Shown here: positions 29,498-39,200 of the stretch, in pieces | How the letters are laid out: every line of letters starts with the position of its first letter | Numbering within the stretch: position 1 is the stretch's first letter | DNA from: Sphingorhabdus sp. YGSMI21 | GTDB lineage: Bacteria > Pseudomonadota > Alphaproteobacteria > Sphingomonadales > Sphingomonadaceae | Reading direction: 5' to 3' | Length of the DNA stretch: 64,000 bases | Assembly: GCF_002776575.1 (NCBI RefSeq) | Contig: NZ_CP022548.1 | Location: 325,001-389,000 of the forward strand | Notes under the pieces: generated by a model | What the model was told of the DNA's origin: nothing | Databases searched by the model: none | The model's input: the letters and a program-made list of their open reading frames with translations, nothing else | Translations under genes and position numbers: made by a program

Positions 29498-29528
29498 AGC
29501 CCGGGGCAAGCGATTGCTCCGGGCTTTT
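29498..29528 (+). terminator. Rho-independent terminator of glnBA
   Basis: Inverted repeat AGCCCGGGGCAA - GCGA - TTGCTCCGGGCT, twelve pairs with one G-T wobble, directly followed by TTTTG. It lies 26 bases after the glnA stop. Confidence 0.88.
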
Positions 29529-29641
29529 GTGTGTGTGTGGAATACTGCTCCAGTCGCGGCTTCATTCCGAACGTGGCCCTGAGCTTTGATTGTCCTGGAC
29601 GGCAACAAGTGGGTGGATTGCGGACATTGAGAACAGCGATT

Positions 29642-29680
29642 GCTAGTAATATCCGCAATATCCCGAAAGCGGACGCTAGC
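29642..29680. repeat. TCCGC...GCGGA palindrome, copy 1
   Basis: GCTAG at the left and CTAGC at the right enclose TCCGCAATATCCCGAAAGCGGA, itself an inverted repeat. A half copy (ATTGCGGACATTGAG) lies just upstream at about 29614-29628. Related full copies are at 30234 and 30858, so the two orphan genes in between are each bracketed. Confidence 0.7.
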
Positions 29681-29756
29681 ATTCAGCATATGGAACAACA
29701 GCAGTTGGACGGATCGCGGTCATTGCTTTTCGTAAAAGTTATGCAATAAACCGACA

Positions 29757-30200
29757 ATGAATCAATCCGCTGCTAAAATTGCGCATCATTTTTTGTCGGC
29801 TGTATGGGATGGAAATCCACCGGACGAATCTGAGTTGATCGCGGCACTGGATCAATTGCTATACAATTCACACAGTGTCCCGTTTGCGGATTGTGCCGAA
29901 ATCGACCTCGATCCTCCAGATAGAGACTATCCCGAACTGTTTAAGGCAGTTTCTGTTAGATTCCCCGCTCTTGGGTACTATCCGGTAGTTGACCCCTTAG
30001 AAACAATTGACGACGAACAAACACTCGCAGACGCGATCGATGATATCGCTGATATTACAAATGACCTGCGAGAAGTTATTTGGCGTGATGAAAACTTAGG
30101 AGCAGATGATGCGGCTTGGTATTTCCGCTTAATGTACTTTCATTGGGGAAATCACGCACGCAGGCTTTCAATGTATCTCCATGCGCGTCAACATGGTTGA
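29757..30200 (+). CDS. DUF5063-like protein
   Basis: A 147-residue acidic soluble protein. The pattern AAKIAHHFLSAVWDGNPPD at the N-terminus, LPALGYYPVVDPL-like centre (here FPALGYYPVVDPL) and DAAWYFRLMYFHWGNHARR near the C-terminus fits the DUF5063 family, whose members are small helical proteins of unknown function. AT-richer than the flanking core and set between two copies of the TCCGC...GCGGA palindrome. No strong ribosome site. A cargo gene of unknown role. Confidence 0.72.
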   Translation: MNQSAAKIAHHFLSAVWDGNPPDESELIAALDQLLYNSHSVPFADCAEIDLDPPDRDYPELFKAVSVRFPALGYYPVVDPLETIDDEQTLADAIDDIADITNDLREVIWRDENLGADDAAWYFRLMYFHWGNHARRLSMYLHARQHG

Positions 30201-30233
30201 ATGACTGAAATTAGGGCGGGAAAACGGCTGGTA

Positions 30234-30270
30234 GCGTAGAGTCCGCAATATCCTGAAAGCGGACATTAGA
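30234..30270. repeat. TCCGC...GCGGA palindrome, copy 2
   Basis: GTCCGCAATATCCTGAAAGC followed by GGAC and ATTAGA, the same element as at 29642 with three or four changes. It separates the DUF5063 gene from the small membrane-protein gene. Confidence 0.7.
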
Positions 30271-30339
30271 AATCTATTGGTTAGGTCTAATCATTGGGGC
30301 TAGAGGCTTAAGGCCCGGTTGCTTGGGAGCCGATGGAAA

Positions 30340-30816
30340 ATGACATCAGATGAAAATATTTGGACATATGGTGGAGCTATCGCTTTAGCGTTGCTCAGTG
30401 GTTTCACAGTAATGCAAGGGGTGACCGTTTACGCTCCATTGCCGTTCTATATAATCCTTCTCGCCTGGATTATTCCGCCACTAGCCATTTTGCTAACGCC
30501 TTTTTGTTACTTCATGGTTGTGTATTTGGGAACAAAATCGCCGAGATTCTCGATATATATCTTAATCTTGTGTTTGATGTTTGGTGCCTTAAACACTTGG
30601 TCTATCTACAGCGCTTGGGACTATGGAATACGTTATCAAGGTGAATCTCATACCCAGATCGTCGCTATCGAGAATATCGTAGGCTTTGCTTTTGTACTAG
30701 TTCTAGCAACTTACGCACACTTGAAAAAAATTCAAACTGCAACACTGCTGGCGAATTTTTCGCTCTTTGCCTTGCTGTCCTGGTGCGCCTTTCCTTACTT
30801 AGGTGAACTACCCTGA
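30340..30816 (+). CDS. Small polytopic membrane protein
   Basis: A 158-residue inner-membrane protein with about five hydrophobic segments (roughly residues 12-29, 33-57, 68-92, 108-126 and 132-152), short loops and no catalytic motif. ATG at 30340 is preferred over a GTG/TTG-like start 21 bases upstream. No family recognised. It shares the AT-rich composition of the DUF5063 gene and is likewise bracketed by TCCGC...GCGGA palindromes (30234 and 30858), suggesting arrival as a small cassette. Confidence 0.65.
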   Translation: MTSDENIWTYGGAIALALLSGFTVMQGVTVYAPLPFYIILLAWIIPPLAILLTPFCYFMVVYLGTKSPRFSIYILILCLMFGALNTWSIYSAWDYGIRYQGESHTQIVAIENIVGFAFVLVLATYAHLKKIQTATLLANFSLFALLSWCAFPYLGELP

Positions 30817-30857
30817 ATATGATGTGGTCGCCAGTTCGACTATTCAACTTCGACTAC

Positions 30858-30894
30858 CTCAATGTCCGCTTTTGCGCCCTAAGCGGACACTAGG
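30858..30894. repeat. TCCGC...GCGGA palindrome, copy 3 (inverted)
   Basis: AATGTCCGCTTTTGCGCCCT followed by AAGCGGACACTAGG. Read on the other strand it lines up with copies 1 and 2 (ending AAAAGCGGACATT). It closes the pair of orphan genes on the right, about 95 bases from the tamB stop. Confidence 0.68.
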
Positions 30895-30989
30895 TCGGAC
30901 TGGCGCAAATGTCCGTCAATGGGGCGGAAGCTGACCGGCAGTTTATACAGCCGGCAAAGGCCCTCTCTGCCTCCACAGCGCCGACAGCA

Positions 30990-33900
30990 TCAATAATCCT
31001 TGCTCACCCGCAAATTGGCGCTCTGGCGGCCGAGGGTCGAAATGCTCGACAGGATCGACAGCCAGCGAGTGATCTGGAATTCGAGCTGGGTGGCGCTATA
31101 GCCCTTGCCGTCGGTGATCAGTTCTACATAGACGCGGCGGGTGATATATTTGCCCGCGGCAATCGATGTGCCGGTACCGGTATCAGTGTCGGACGGCAAT
31201 ATCCGCAACCGGTCCAGACCGACCGCCTTGCGCAACTGGTTGATCGGATCCAGCCCGCCGCCGCTGTTGAGCGAGGCCACGGCAGCCGCCAGCTGGACCG
31301 CTTCGGGAGCAGACAGGTCGGCGATGGAGGCGCCGAACAACACCCGCGACAGCAGCTCGTCCTGAGGCAGGGCCGGGATGCTGGTAAAGGCGATTTCCGG
31401 CTGGTTGCCGGTGCCGGTGACATTGATCGTGGCGTTCAGGCCGGTCAGATTGGCCTCCGCCTCGATATCCAGGATCGGGTTGACCGGCTGATTGCCGACA
31501 AAGCGGATGCGGCCGCGCTCAAGGCTGAACTGGCGACCGGCAAAAGTATAGTCACCGCGCAGCAGATCAGCGGTGCCGACCATCGCAAAATTGTCGACCG
31601 GCCCGGTAATCTTCAAACTGGCCTTCCATTCGCTGTCGAGCCCGAGCCCCTCGACCATCAGCCGGTTGGGGGCGTTGGCGGTCAGGTCGAAGCGCCATGG
31701 CCGGCCGCGCACCACCACCGGCCGTTCGTCGGCGCGGCGATTGATTTCCCGGGTCTTGATATCCGGCAGACTGGCTGTCGCGCTGGCTTGACCGAAGCGG
31801 AAGAAACTGCGGTTGAGCACGACATTGCCCGAAATCAGGCCGCCATCCACAGAACTGCGGATCTTGATCGGGCCGGTCACCGTGGCGGCGAAATCATCGC
31901 GGGCAATCAGCGCGGCCTGCTGGGCATTGACGTCCATGATGATACCGATGCCCTCGCCCTCTGCGACGGCGAAGTTGAAACTGCCGCTGCCGCTTACCGT
32001 TCCGCCCCCGGCGGTGGTGCCGGTCAGTTTCGGCAGCACCAGCCTTGAGCCGTCAAACTGGCCCACCGTCTTGATATTGGAAATGACCGTGCCGGTGAGC
32101 GGGCTTTCGAGCCGCGCGTTGCTGGTGCTGACCCGGCCCTTGATCTGCGGATTGGCGAGACTGCCGCTGACATCGGCGCTGGCCGCGACCGGTCCGGTCA
32201 GGTCGAATGTCTCGACCCCGGTCAGCCGCCACAGGCTCTCGGCGCCGCCGTTGAACCGCGCTTGCGCGAACAGTGGCCGGCGCATCAGCTCGTCCTGCCA
32301 GTTGCCGCCACCCAGGCCGGTCACCCGCCCCTGGAACCGGCCGATGGTCTTGCCCTCGGGCGACTTGATGATCCCGCGCGCCGCCGCGTTGCGGCTGGAC
32401 AGGGCAATATTGAGACCCAGATCAACCGGCGCGGAGGTCAGGATCAGACCCGAACGGGTCAGCCCCTTGATCGTCAGCTTCGCTTCACCGACCGGTATCC
32501 GGGCGCCCGACTGGGTCAGTTTGACGGTGCCGTTGACGCTGCCGCCCAGCCCGAGATCGGGATAGCCGATATCGACCAGCGACAGCGGCATTCTGGCCAT
32601 CGTCAGGTCTAGTCTGGAATTGCCGCTGCCAAAACGAGCGGACAGCTTCGCGCTGCCGCTGCCATAGTTGATCGTGGTCGCCGGAACGGTCCAGCCATCG
32701 CCGTCGCGCCGCAGTTCGAGCGGTTGCGCCAGACGCAGATTGCGGCCCTCAAACTGTCCGTTTCCGGAAATCCGGTAGCGGTCGGGCGTGATGTCCGCCT
32801 TGGCCTGGAACTCGAAAGTGCTGCCGCGCGTGCCGGCAACGGTGAAGGTTGCCGTACCGCTGCCGTCGGTCAGCTTGGCATTGGCGGCGACCCGCCCGAT
32901 GATCAGTTCGCCGCGGCTGATCCCCTGCGCGCGCAACGTTGCGTCGATATTGGACTGACCGTCGATCAGCAGGATATCGGCCTCCAGCACCGCGGTACGG
33001 ATGGAGATCGGCGGATCGCCGCCAAAGCGGGCATTTTCGGCCTTGAGATTGGCGCGGATCAGCTGTTGCCCGCTGCCGGGACGGAACAGCACATCACCGT
33101 TCACGCCACCGCCGCTGACCACAAGCCGTCCGGCAAGCCCGTCTGCGGTCGTCCGGATCGTACCGGTGGCCAGCGTATCGGAGACGAGCAGGCGGTCGAC
33201 CCGCACCGCCGTGTCCTGGCCGGGCGTGGTCAGGATCATCCCGTCACTGCTGAACGGCCCCAGCGTCGAGCCGCCGGAGGCAACATAGGAGAAGCCGCCC
33301 TTGACCGGAGCGAGTTGCACGCTGACGGCCGAAAGACCCGCCGCCGGCAGCGGGCTGTCCAGCAGCAGGGCGACCCTGGGACGGTCGAGCGCACCGTCGA
33401 GTTTCAGATCAAAGCGGCCATATGTGTCCTGCCGTCCCGAGCCGCGGAACGCGAAGGTCGCCGCGCCGGTCTGGCTTCCGGACCCCCGGAAGGACAGTTT
33501 CGGCGCCGACACGTGGAGATTGGTAAAGCGCAACAGTCCGTCCGGGCCGAGGGCGAGGCCGGTCTGCAATTGCGGCAAGCCGCCGGCCAGTTCGCGCAGA
33601 AAGCCGATGTCGAAACGACGCAGCCTTGCATTGACCTGGCCGTCCAGTGCGATCCCCTTCGCTGCCGGACCCAGATTGATCTCGGCAATGATGTCCGCAA
33701 CGCCGACGCCCGGAACCGCAAAGCCGGGCGCATTGGCATCGATATTGACGGCGAAATCGCCGGTCGAGGGGCGCAGCTCCACATCGAGCGTGCCCTTTGC
33801 CACATTGGTCGCGACGCGTGCCCGCTCGGCGAACAGCAGATCCTTTTCATAGCGGAGCAATGCTGTCGCGCTGAAGCCGGAAAGCAATTGTTTCAGCAAC

Positions 33901-35159
33901 TCGCCATTGCCGATTACCGTGCCGACCGAAAGCTCGACGGGGATATCCCAGCCGCCGGCATCCCGCTGTCCTTCGCCCTCGCCCCGCACATTGGTCAGCA
34001 ATGTCTTGCCAAAAGCCAGCTGTGGCGCGGTCAGCAGATATTGGTAGCGCAGTTGCGAGAATTTTCCGTTCAGCAACGCCTTAAGCTCAAAGTCCTGCGC
34101 CCGCATATTGGGCGACAGCGCCGATGGATCGATCAGCCGTGTCTCCAGCCGCATCGCATCCAGACTGTTGCGCGCCAGATCGATCCCGCCCTTCGCGGTA
34201 AAGGACAGGGCTGCCGAACGCGCTTCGAGGTCCAGAGCGAGAAGCCGGTCGGCGAGGCTCGCCGTGCCCTTGATCAGCAGGTCCGGCGAAGCCAGTTTCT
34301 GCGCTGCTCCTTCGGGCAGTACAGCGGCGGTCAGCTTGCCGTCATAGGCAAATTCTCCGGCCTTCGCCTCGATCGTGACTTGCGTCAGCGTCTCGTCATT
34401 GCTGAGCGCAACCAGTTCGCCGTTCCATTTCTGCCAGCTGCCATCGCCTTTCAGGGTCAGCGCCAGGTCGCGATCCATCCCCAGGGCACCGGCTATCACG
34501 CCGCCGGCCGGGGCCATGATTTCGGCGTCGATATCAAGCTTCTCGCGCTCCGGTTCGGCATTCAGCGCCAGCAGCAGCTTGTCGCCGCTGCGCGTCGTCG
34601 CCGCATCGAGACGCACCATCGCGCGGCCGGCCCTGATATCGGCAGTGCCCGACAGATCGGCAAATTGTTCGCTGCCGGCCAGGGCTTCGCCCAGAGCCAG
34701 ATTTTCCGCCCGGAACGCGCCGACATAGATGTCGAAACCGGGCAGCAGAGGGCTGTCTTCGCCGCTGTCGATCAGTTCCGGCAAACGGTCGAGCCGCCCT
34801 TTCAGGATCAGCGCATCGGTGATGTTCAGTTCGTTGAATATCCAGGCCAGCGGGTTCCAGTCGACCGCTACGGTGCCAGCGGAGAAAAACTCGCCCTTGG
34901 GATCGAGCAGCCGCAAACCCTGCACCCTGCCCTCGCCGTAGATTGATCCCTCGATATCGGCAATCCGGATGCGCAGGCCGTCCTCCGGCTCCAGCGCCTC
35001 GACCTGGCTGATGATGAAGCGATGGCCGGAATTGCTGTCCAGCCACATGGCCGCGCCAACCAGTCCCAATAGGAGGATCGCAGCCAGCCCCAGCAGGCCG
35101 CGCATGGACCAGCGCCAGATCAGTCGCTTGGAGCCCGGCCTGTCCTTGCTATCGGCCAT
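30990..35159 (-). CDS. tamB: Translocation and assembly module subunit TamB
   Basis: A 1389-residue AsmA/TamB-like protein. One N-terminal membrane anchor (about residues 14-37, RGLLGLAAILLLGLVGAAMW) is followed by a long series of beta-repeat segments that form a lipid-carrying groove across the periplasm. The C-terminal TamB (DUF490) domain is recognised from LMVEGLGLDSEWKASLKITG through RGDYTFAGRQFSLERGRI to LRVSKDY. It works with TamA in outer-membrane protein insertion and phospholipid transport. Its ATG directly abuts the tamA stop (35159/35160), so the two are cotranscribed and coupled. Length is normal. Confidence 0.95.
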   Translation of the reverse strand: MADSKDRPGSKRLIWRWSMRGLLGLAAILLLGLVGAAMWLDSNSGHRFIISQVEALEPEDGLRIRIADIEGSIYGEGRVQGLRLLDPKGEFFSAGTVAVDWNPLAWIFNELNITDALILKGRLDRLPELIDSGEDSPLLPGFDIYVGAFRAENLALGEALAGSEQFADLSGTADIRAGRAMVRLDAATTRSGDKLLLALNAEPEREKLDIDAEIMAPAGGVIAGALGMDRDLALTLKGDGSWQKWNGELVALSNDETLTQVTIEAKAGEFAYDGKLTAAVLPEGAAQKLASPDLLIKGTASLADRLLALDLEARSAALSFTAKGGIDLARNSLDAMRLETRLIDPSALSPNMRAQDFELKALLNGKFSQLRYQYLLTAPQLAFGKTLLTNVRGEGEGQRDAGGWDIPVELSVGTVIGNGELLKQLLSGFSATALLRYEKDLLFAERARVATNVAKGTLDVELRPSTGDFAVNIDANAPGFAVPGVGVADIIAEINLGPAAKGIALDGQVNARLRRFDIGFLRELAGGLPQLQTGLALGPDGLLRFTNLHVSAPKLSFRGSGSQTGAATFAFRGSGRQDTYGRFDLKLDGALDRPRVALLLDSPLPAAGLSAVSVQLAPVKGGFSYVASGGSTLGPFSSDGMILTTPGQDTAVRVDRLLVSDTLATGTIRTTADGLAGRLVVSGGGVNGDVLFRPGSGQQLIRANLKAENARFGGDPPISIRTAVLEADILLIDGQSNIDATLRAQGISRGELIIGRVAANAKLTDGSGTATFTVAGTRGSTFEFQAKADITPDRYRISGNGQFEGRNLRLAQPLELRRDGDGWTVPATTINYGSGSAKLSARFGSGNSRLDLTMARMPLSLVDIGYPDLGLGGSVNGTVKLTQSGARIPVGEAKLTIKGLTRSGLILTSAPVDLGLNIALSSRNAAARGIIKSPEGKTIGRFQGRVTGLGGGNWQDELMRRPLFAQARFNGGAESLWRLTGVETFDLTGPVAASADVSGSLANPQIKGRVSTSNARLESPLTGTVISNIKTVGQFDGSRLVLPKLTGTTAGGGTVSGSGSFNFAVAEGEGIGIIMDVNAQQAALIARDDFAATVTGPIKIRSSVDGGLISGNVVLNRSFFRFGQASATASLPDIKTREINRRADERPVVVRGRPWRFDLTANAPNRLMVEGLGLDSEWKASLKITGPVDNFAMVGTADLLRGDYTFAGRQFSLERGRIRFVGNQPVNPILDIEAEANLTGLNATINVTGTGNQPEIAFTSIPALPQDELLSRVLFGASIADLSAPEAVQLAAAVASLNSGGGLDPINQLRKAVGLDRLRILPSDTDTGTGTSIAAGKYITRRVYVELITDGKGYSATQLEFQITRWLSILSSISTLGRQSANLRVSKDY

Positions 35160-37247
35160 CTAGAATGCCTGTCCGAGCGAGACATAGACCGCGACACGCG
35201 AATCGCCGGGTTGCGGGTTGATCGGCGTGCCGACATCGATGCGGATCGGTCCAAAGTCGCTATAATAGCGAACGCCAAGACCGGCACCATAGCGCATGCC
35301 GGAGATGTCCGGCGTGCTGCTGGTATAGACATTGCCCGCATCGATGAATGGGACGATACCTAGATTGCCGCCGAAAAAGCCGGTGCGGACCCGCGCCTCG
35401 AGCGAAAACTCGACCAGCGAGCGGCCGCCCACCGGATCATTATTGGCATCGCGCGGGCCAATGCTCTGATAGCCATAGCCGCGAACCGAACCGCCGCCAC
35501 CGGCGTAGAGACGGCGCGACGGCGCTATCCGGTTGTTCCCGGCACCGGCGATCGTCCCGAGCCGGGTGCGGCCGGCCAGCACGATCTTGTCGGACACCGG
35601 AAAATATGCGGATCCGTCAAATTGGCTGCGGACATAAAAGAAACTGCCATCCTGAAGCGACGCTTCAGGAGCGATCCGGGCGGTCAGCCTGAAACCCCGG
35701 GTCGGATCGAGCAGATCGTCGCTGGCGTCATAGGTGACTAGCCCCGGCAGCGAACCGATGAAGAAGGTGTCCCGGCCCGTCGCATCCGTCGGCCCGGTGA
35801 CGTCTTCTTCGCGCGATGCCAGCAGCTCGACGCCGAGCGACCAGCTCCAGCGCTTCTGGTAGATCAAATTGCTCTGGCGCTCGATATTGGCGGCGACGGA
35901 GAATGTCTGGGCCTTGAACGCCGGACGGTCGACGACGCTCAGCGCGGTGCGGCCGTTCAATATATTGTCGCGACGCCGATAATTGTTGCGGCGAAAGGAC
36001 AGGCTGCCGGACTGTTCCTGGGTCCCGAGCACGGCAGTAGCGCGGAAGAGGCCTTCCGGCGGGAAGAGATTCCGGTGCTCCCAGCTGACTTCGGCGCGGG
36101 CGCCCTCGCCTGTGCCGTAGCCCAGCTCGCCGGCCACGGTGCGCAATGGCGCCGGTGTCAGCTTGACCGCGACATCGACCGCTTCCGGATCGTCGGCCAC
36201 AACCGGATCGACATTGACGGTCGAAACAAGGCCGGTCGCGATCAGCGCACGGCGCAAATCCTCGAGATCGGAGGCCTGATACAGGTCACCGGGATTGAAA
36301 CGGGCGATCATCTGGACATGATCGGCATCGAACAATTCCGTCGGCGCCAGGACAACGGAACCGAAATTATAGCGGCCGCCCGGCGTCACCGGAACTTCAA
36401 GGTCGCCCAGCCGTTCGGCATGATCGATTTCCAGCTCCGGCTCGCCGGTCTTGGCGAAAGGATAGCCATTTTCGGCCATCGCAACGTCGATCCGGCCGAT
36501 CGCTTCCACAATGCGGTCGCTGTTTACGACATCGCCCGGTTGCAATCCGAACGTTTCGCGGAAATCTACAGGATCAGGATCAACCGCCGCTTCGAGACCG
36601 GACAAGACAATGGCGTCGAGCTTATATTGCGGTCCAGCCTGCACCCGGATCACTACATCGATCCGCTCCGCACCGTCGGACTCGAAGCGAGTCTGGACGA
36701 CGGCGTCATAATAGCCTTCTATCCGCAGCAGCTGCTCGACCAGCTCGGCATCGCTCTGCGCACGCCGCCGGATCTGCGCGAAATTGGCTTCGTCGCCGCG
36801 ATATTGTTCCAGCACCGACAAAATATCAAAGCGCGTGTCGAAAGCTTCGCCAATCTTCTCGGGCAGGCCTTCGAAGCTGATGCCATAGGCGGTTTCCGCC
36901 AGCGCATCGGTCGGCCGATATTCATTGAGCGGGGCCGGTTCGGCCAGCTGCTCTTCGGCGATATCCTGGTCGCCGGGGGCGGCTTCGGCTTCATCGTCCA
37001 CCGCGGTCGTATCTTCGCTTTCATCGGCCAGTGGCTGTGTCACCTCGTCAAGGTCGGGCCATTCGACGCCAAAATCGGGAAATTCGGTCAGGGGCTGATC
37101 CGGATCGAGCGGCGCATCGAAGTCCTGCTCGTCCGGTTCACTGGCGGCCGGCATATCTGCGGTTTGCGCATGGCCCGGCCCGATGAGCGAACCCATCAGC
37201 AAGATAACCAGCATGCCAAGGCAGCGACAATATGCGGTCAGACCCAT
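35160..37247 (-). CDS. tamA: Outer-membrane translocation module TamA (BamA superfamily)
   Basis: A 695-residue Omp85 protein. Signal peptide residues 1-30 (ending PGHAQ); then an acidic, Asp/Glu/Pro-rich linker of about 100 residues which is unusual in length; POTRA domains (about 150-370, e.g. GYYDAVVQTRFE, NGYPFAKTGEPELEID); and a C-terminal 16-strand barrel (about 390-695) with the conserved RGY motif in GGGSVRGYGYQSIG. The last strand ends in VAVYVSLGQAF, an aromatic-ending beta signal. Start at ATG 37247 after AAAGAGA; an in-frame start at 37346 lacks a signal peptide at its N-terminus. Operon with tamB. Confidence 0.94.
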   Translation of the reverse strand: MGLTAYCRCLGMLVILLMGSLIGPGHAQTADMPAASEPDEQDFDAPLDPDQPLTEFPDFGVEWPDLDEVTQPLADESEDTTAVDDEAEAAPGDQDIAEEQLAEPAPLNEYRPTDALAETAYGISFEGLPEKIGEAFDTRFDILSVLEQYRGDEANFAQIRRRAQSDAELVEQLLRIEGYYDAVVQTRFESDGAERIDVVIRVQAGPQYKLDAIVLSGLEAAVDPDPVDFRETFGLQPGDVVNSDRIVEAIGRIDVAMAENGYPFAKTGEPELEIDHAERLGDLEVPVTPGGRYNFGSVVLAPTELFDADHVQMIARFNPGDLYQASDLEDLRRALIATGLVSTVNVDPVVADDPEAVDVAVKLTPAPLRTVAGELGYGTGEGARAEVSWEHRNLFPPEGLFRATAVLGTQEQSGSLSFRRNNYRRRDNILNGRTALSVVDRPAFKAQTFSVAANIERQSNLIYQKRWSWSLGVELLASREEDVTGPTDATGRDTFFIGSLPGLVTYDASDDLLDPTRGFRLTARIAPEASLQDGSFFYVRSQFDGSAYFPVSDKIVLAGRTRLGTIAGAGNNRIAPSRRLYAGGGGSVRGYGYQSIGPRDANNDPVGGRSLVEFSLEARVRTGFFGGNLGIVPFIDAGNVYTSSTPDISGMRYGAGLGVRYYSDFGPIRIDVGTPINPQPGDSRVAVYVSLGQAF

Positions 37248-37464
37248 TGACGATCTCTTTAGCGGCGGATGAATCGCTATGCCAACGAATAAGCGCGTTT
37301 TTCTGGCGAGCGTTTCTTTTTGTAGGATATTCGGTCCAGCCTGCACGGCGCTGCCAATTTCACGGACGGCTTTAACCGCATATTAACCATGATCGACCAT
37401 ATTCCACCCCATGGGAACCGGGCGCTTGTGTCCGGTCGGCAATGGTTCAACAGGATTTTTGGAA

Positions 37465-38010
37465 ATGTCCAATATGCGCGTAATTTTGCTCGAAGCGGCC
37501 ATGGTAGCCGGTGTCTTGATGACGGGATTGTCAGCGTCCCAGATCGCTTATGCGGCCACCGCTTCCGCCGATGAACAGAAAGCGGCGACCGATCCGCGAG
37601 CGAATGTAAAAATCGACAGCTCGATCATGGTCGAACGCACCGAAATTTCGGAAGATGGCGAATCCGTAACCCAACTGCTCAGCCCTTCGGCCATCAAGGT
37701 GGTTCCGGGCGACAAGTTGCTGGTTACCAACAGCTATCGCAATCTGGGCGACGAGGCGGTCACCGGATTCGTGCTCAACAATCCCGTGCATCAGGCCGTC
37801 ACCTTCGTCGAGGCGCTCGAAGACTGGGCTCTGGTATCGGTCGATGGCGGCGAAATTTTCGGTCCCTTGTCTTCGCTGAGCGTAGCGGATGACGAGCAGG
37901 GATCCCGCCCCGCAGTGGCGGCTGATGTCACCCACATTCGCTGGGTGCTGCCATCGCCAATCGAACCAGGCGCAACCGGCGAACTGCGTTTTCGCGGTAC
38001 CGTCAAATAG
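37465..38010 (+). CDS. Secreted beta-rich protein of unknown function
   Basis: A 181-residue exported protein with a signal peptide (residues 1-32, cleavage after SQIAYA). The mature part is one immunoglobulin-like beta domain: ISEDGESVTQLLSPSAIKVV, then PGDKLLVTNSYRNLGDEAVT and a final FRGTVK strand. The pattern is like DUF11-type or pilus-assembly-like repeat domains, but no name is secure. ATG at 37465 follows AGGATTTTTGGA. It is divergent from tamA (gap 37248-37464), which contains the promoters for both. Periplasmic or surface location is inferred. Confidence 0.75.
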   Translation: MSNMRVILLEAAMVAGVLMTGLSASQIAYAATASADEQKAATDPRANVKIDSSIMVERTEISEDGESVTQLLSPSAIKVVPGDKLLVTNSYRNLGDEAVTGFVLNNPVHQAVTFVEALEDWALVSVDGGEIFGPLSSLSVADDEQGSRPAVAADVTHIRWVLPSPIEPGATGELRFRGTVK

Positions 38011-38022
38011 GCCTGAAGCCAG

Positions 38023-39195
38023 CTACAAGGCTCCCTCGCATTCCCAAATCACGTCGCGGACAGCGATCAGTCGTGCCAGCCGCGCCAGTTCTGCTGCAAG
38101 CCTGGACTGCCGTGCGGCCGATCGCCGCACTCCCGGCTCCGGCCAATATTGCGTGACGCGCAGCTGGCCCGCTGCCCGGTCCGCCTTGATCTCGATCCGG
38201 CCGACGAAGCGGTCGCGTTCCAGTATAGGGTAGACATAATAGCCCCATTGCCGCTGCGCTGCGGGCACGAACATCTCGTTGCGATAGTGAAAGCCGAACA
38301 GGGCGAGCAGGCGCTTGCGGTCGCGGACGACCGGATCGAAGGGATTGATGATGCGCAGGCGCGCGGTCGGTTCGGGCGCGGTGGCCAGACGGGTCTCGAT
38401 ATCGGGCGGTGCCAGCGCCTTGAGCCATTGCCCCTCATGATTTTCCACCTCGACCGCGACACTGTCCGTCGCCGAATCTGCCCAGAGCCGTGTTTCCTTT
38501 GCGCTCACAGCATCCCAGAACCGCTGGATTTCTCCGGGTGAGCCAAAGGCCAGCCGGTCGAGCGCGTTGCGGCAGAGCCAGTCGATCTGGCCCTCGTCGT
38601 CATGGATTGATTCACGATGATGCGGGGGAATCACCCGCTCGCTGAGGTCGTAATATTTGTTGAAATTGACGCGATGGGAGGTCGCCAGTTCGCCGGCATA
38701 CCAGAGCTGGTCCATCACCCTCTTGTGCGGCGGGCGGTCCCACATCTGTTTCTTGCCGCTGACCTTGGTGTCAAAGGCCTGGGTCGACAGCGGGCCTTCC
38801 GCCGCGATGCGGGCCTTGATCTCCTCGGCGCCGATTTCGCGCGCTGCCTTTTTAAAGGAGGCATGGCCCGCCACCTTTGCGCCGAGCCGCCGGAACTGGC
38901 GCTGCCACATCGGGTAAAATTCGATCGGCAGGACCGAGGCGTCGTGGGTGAAATGTTCGAACACCCCCCTGTCCTCACCCAACAGCTTGTCGAGCATCGG
39001 CTCGCGGTAATTCTGGTTGCGGCTCCACAAGATGTGATGGTGGGCGCGGGTGACATTCTGGATCGTATCGAGCTGGACATAGCCGAGGCGGCGGATCGTC
39101 TCCGGCAGGTCAAGAGGCCCGGTCGGGGTTTCGGACAGGCCCTGCGCCTGCAACCAGAGCCAGCGCGCCTGCCGGTTGCCGATGCGCAGCGCCAT
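38023..39195 (-). CDS. Winged-helix DNA glycosylase, YcaQ/AlkZ-like
   Basis: A 390-residue protein of the HTH_42 (YcaQ/AlkZ) family, which unhooks interstrand crosslinks and removes alkylated bases. Indicative segments: RRLGYVQLDTIQNVTRAHHHILWSR, carrying the QxD-type catalytic motif (Gln-Leu-Asp), several winged-helix repeats (RESIHDDEGQIDWLCRNALD), and ERDRFVGRIEIKADRAAG at the C-terminus. Start at ATG 39195; the upstream in-frame extension belongs to the overlapping end of the transporter gene. It follows the DMT transporter gene by five bases on the same strand. Activity is inferred from the family. Confidence 0.88.
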   Translation of the reverse strand: MALRIGNRQARWLWLQAQGLSETPTGPLDLPETIRRLGYVQLDTIQNVTRAHHHILWSRNQNYREPMLDKLLGEDRGVFEHFTHDASVLPIEFYPMWQRQFRRLGAKVAGHASFKKAAREIGAEEIKARIAAEGPLSTQAFDTKVSGKKQMWDRPPHKRVMDQLWYAGELATSHRVNFNKYYDLSERVIPPHHRESIHDDEGQIDWLCRNALDRLAFGSPGEIQRFWDAVSAKETRLWADSATDSVAVEVENHEGQWLKALAPPDIETRLATAPEPTARLRIINPFDPVVRDRKRLLALFGFHYRNEMFVPAAQRQWGYYVYPILERDRFVGRIEIKADRAAGQLRVTQYWPEPGVRRSAARQSRLAAELARLARLIAVRDVIWECEGAL

Positions 39196-39200
39196 CGCGA

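Noticed and set aside
32724..34946. Long open frame (about 740 codons) antisense to tamB
   Set aside because: Gln/Arg-rich nonsense composition and complete overlap with the clear tamB repeats.
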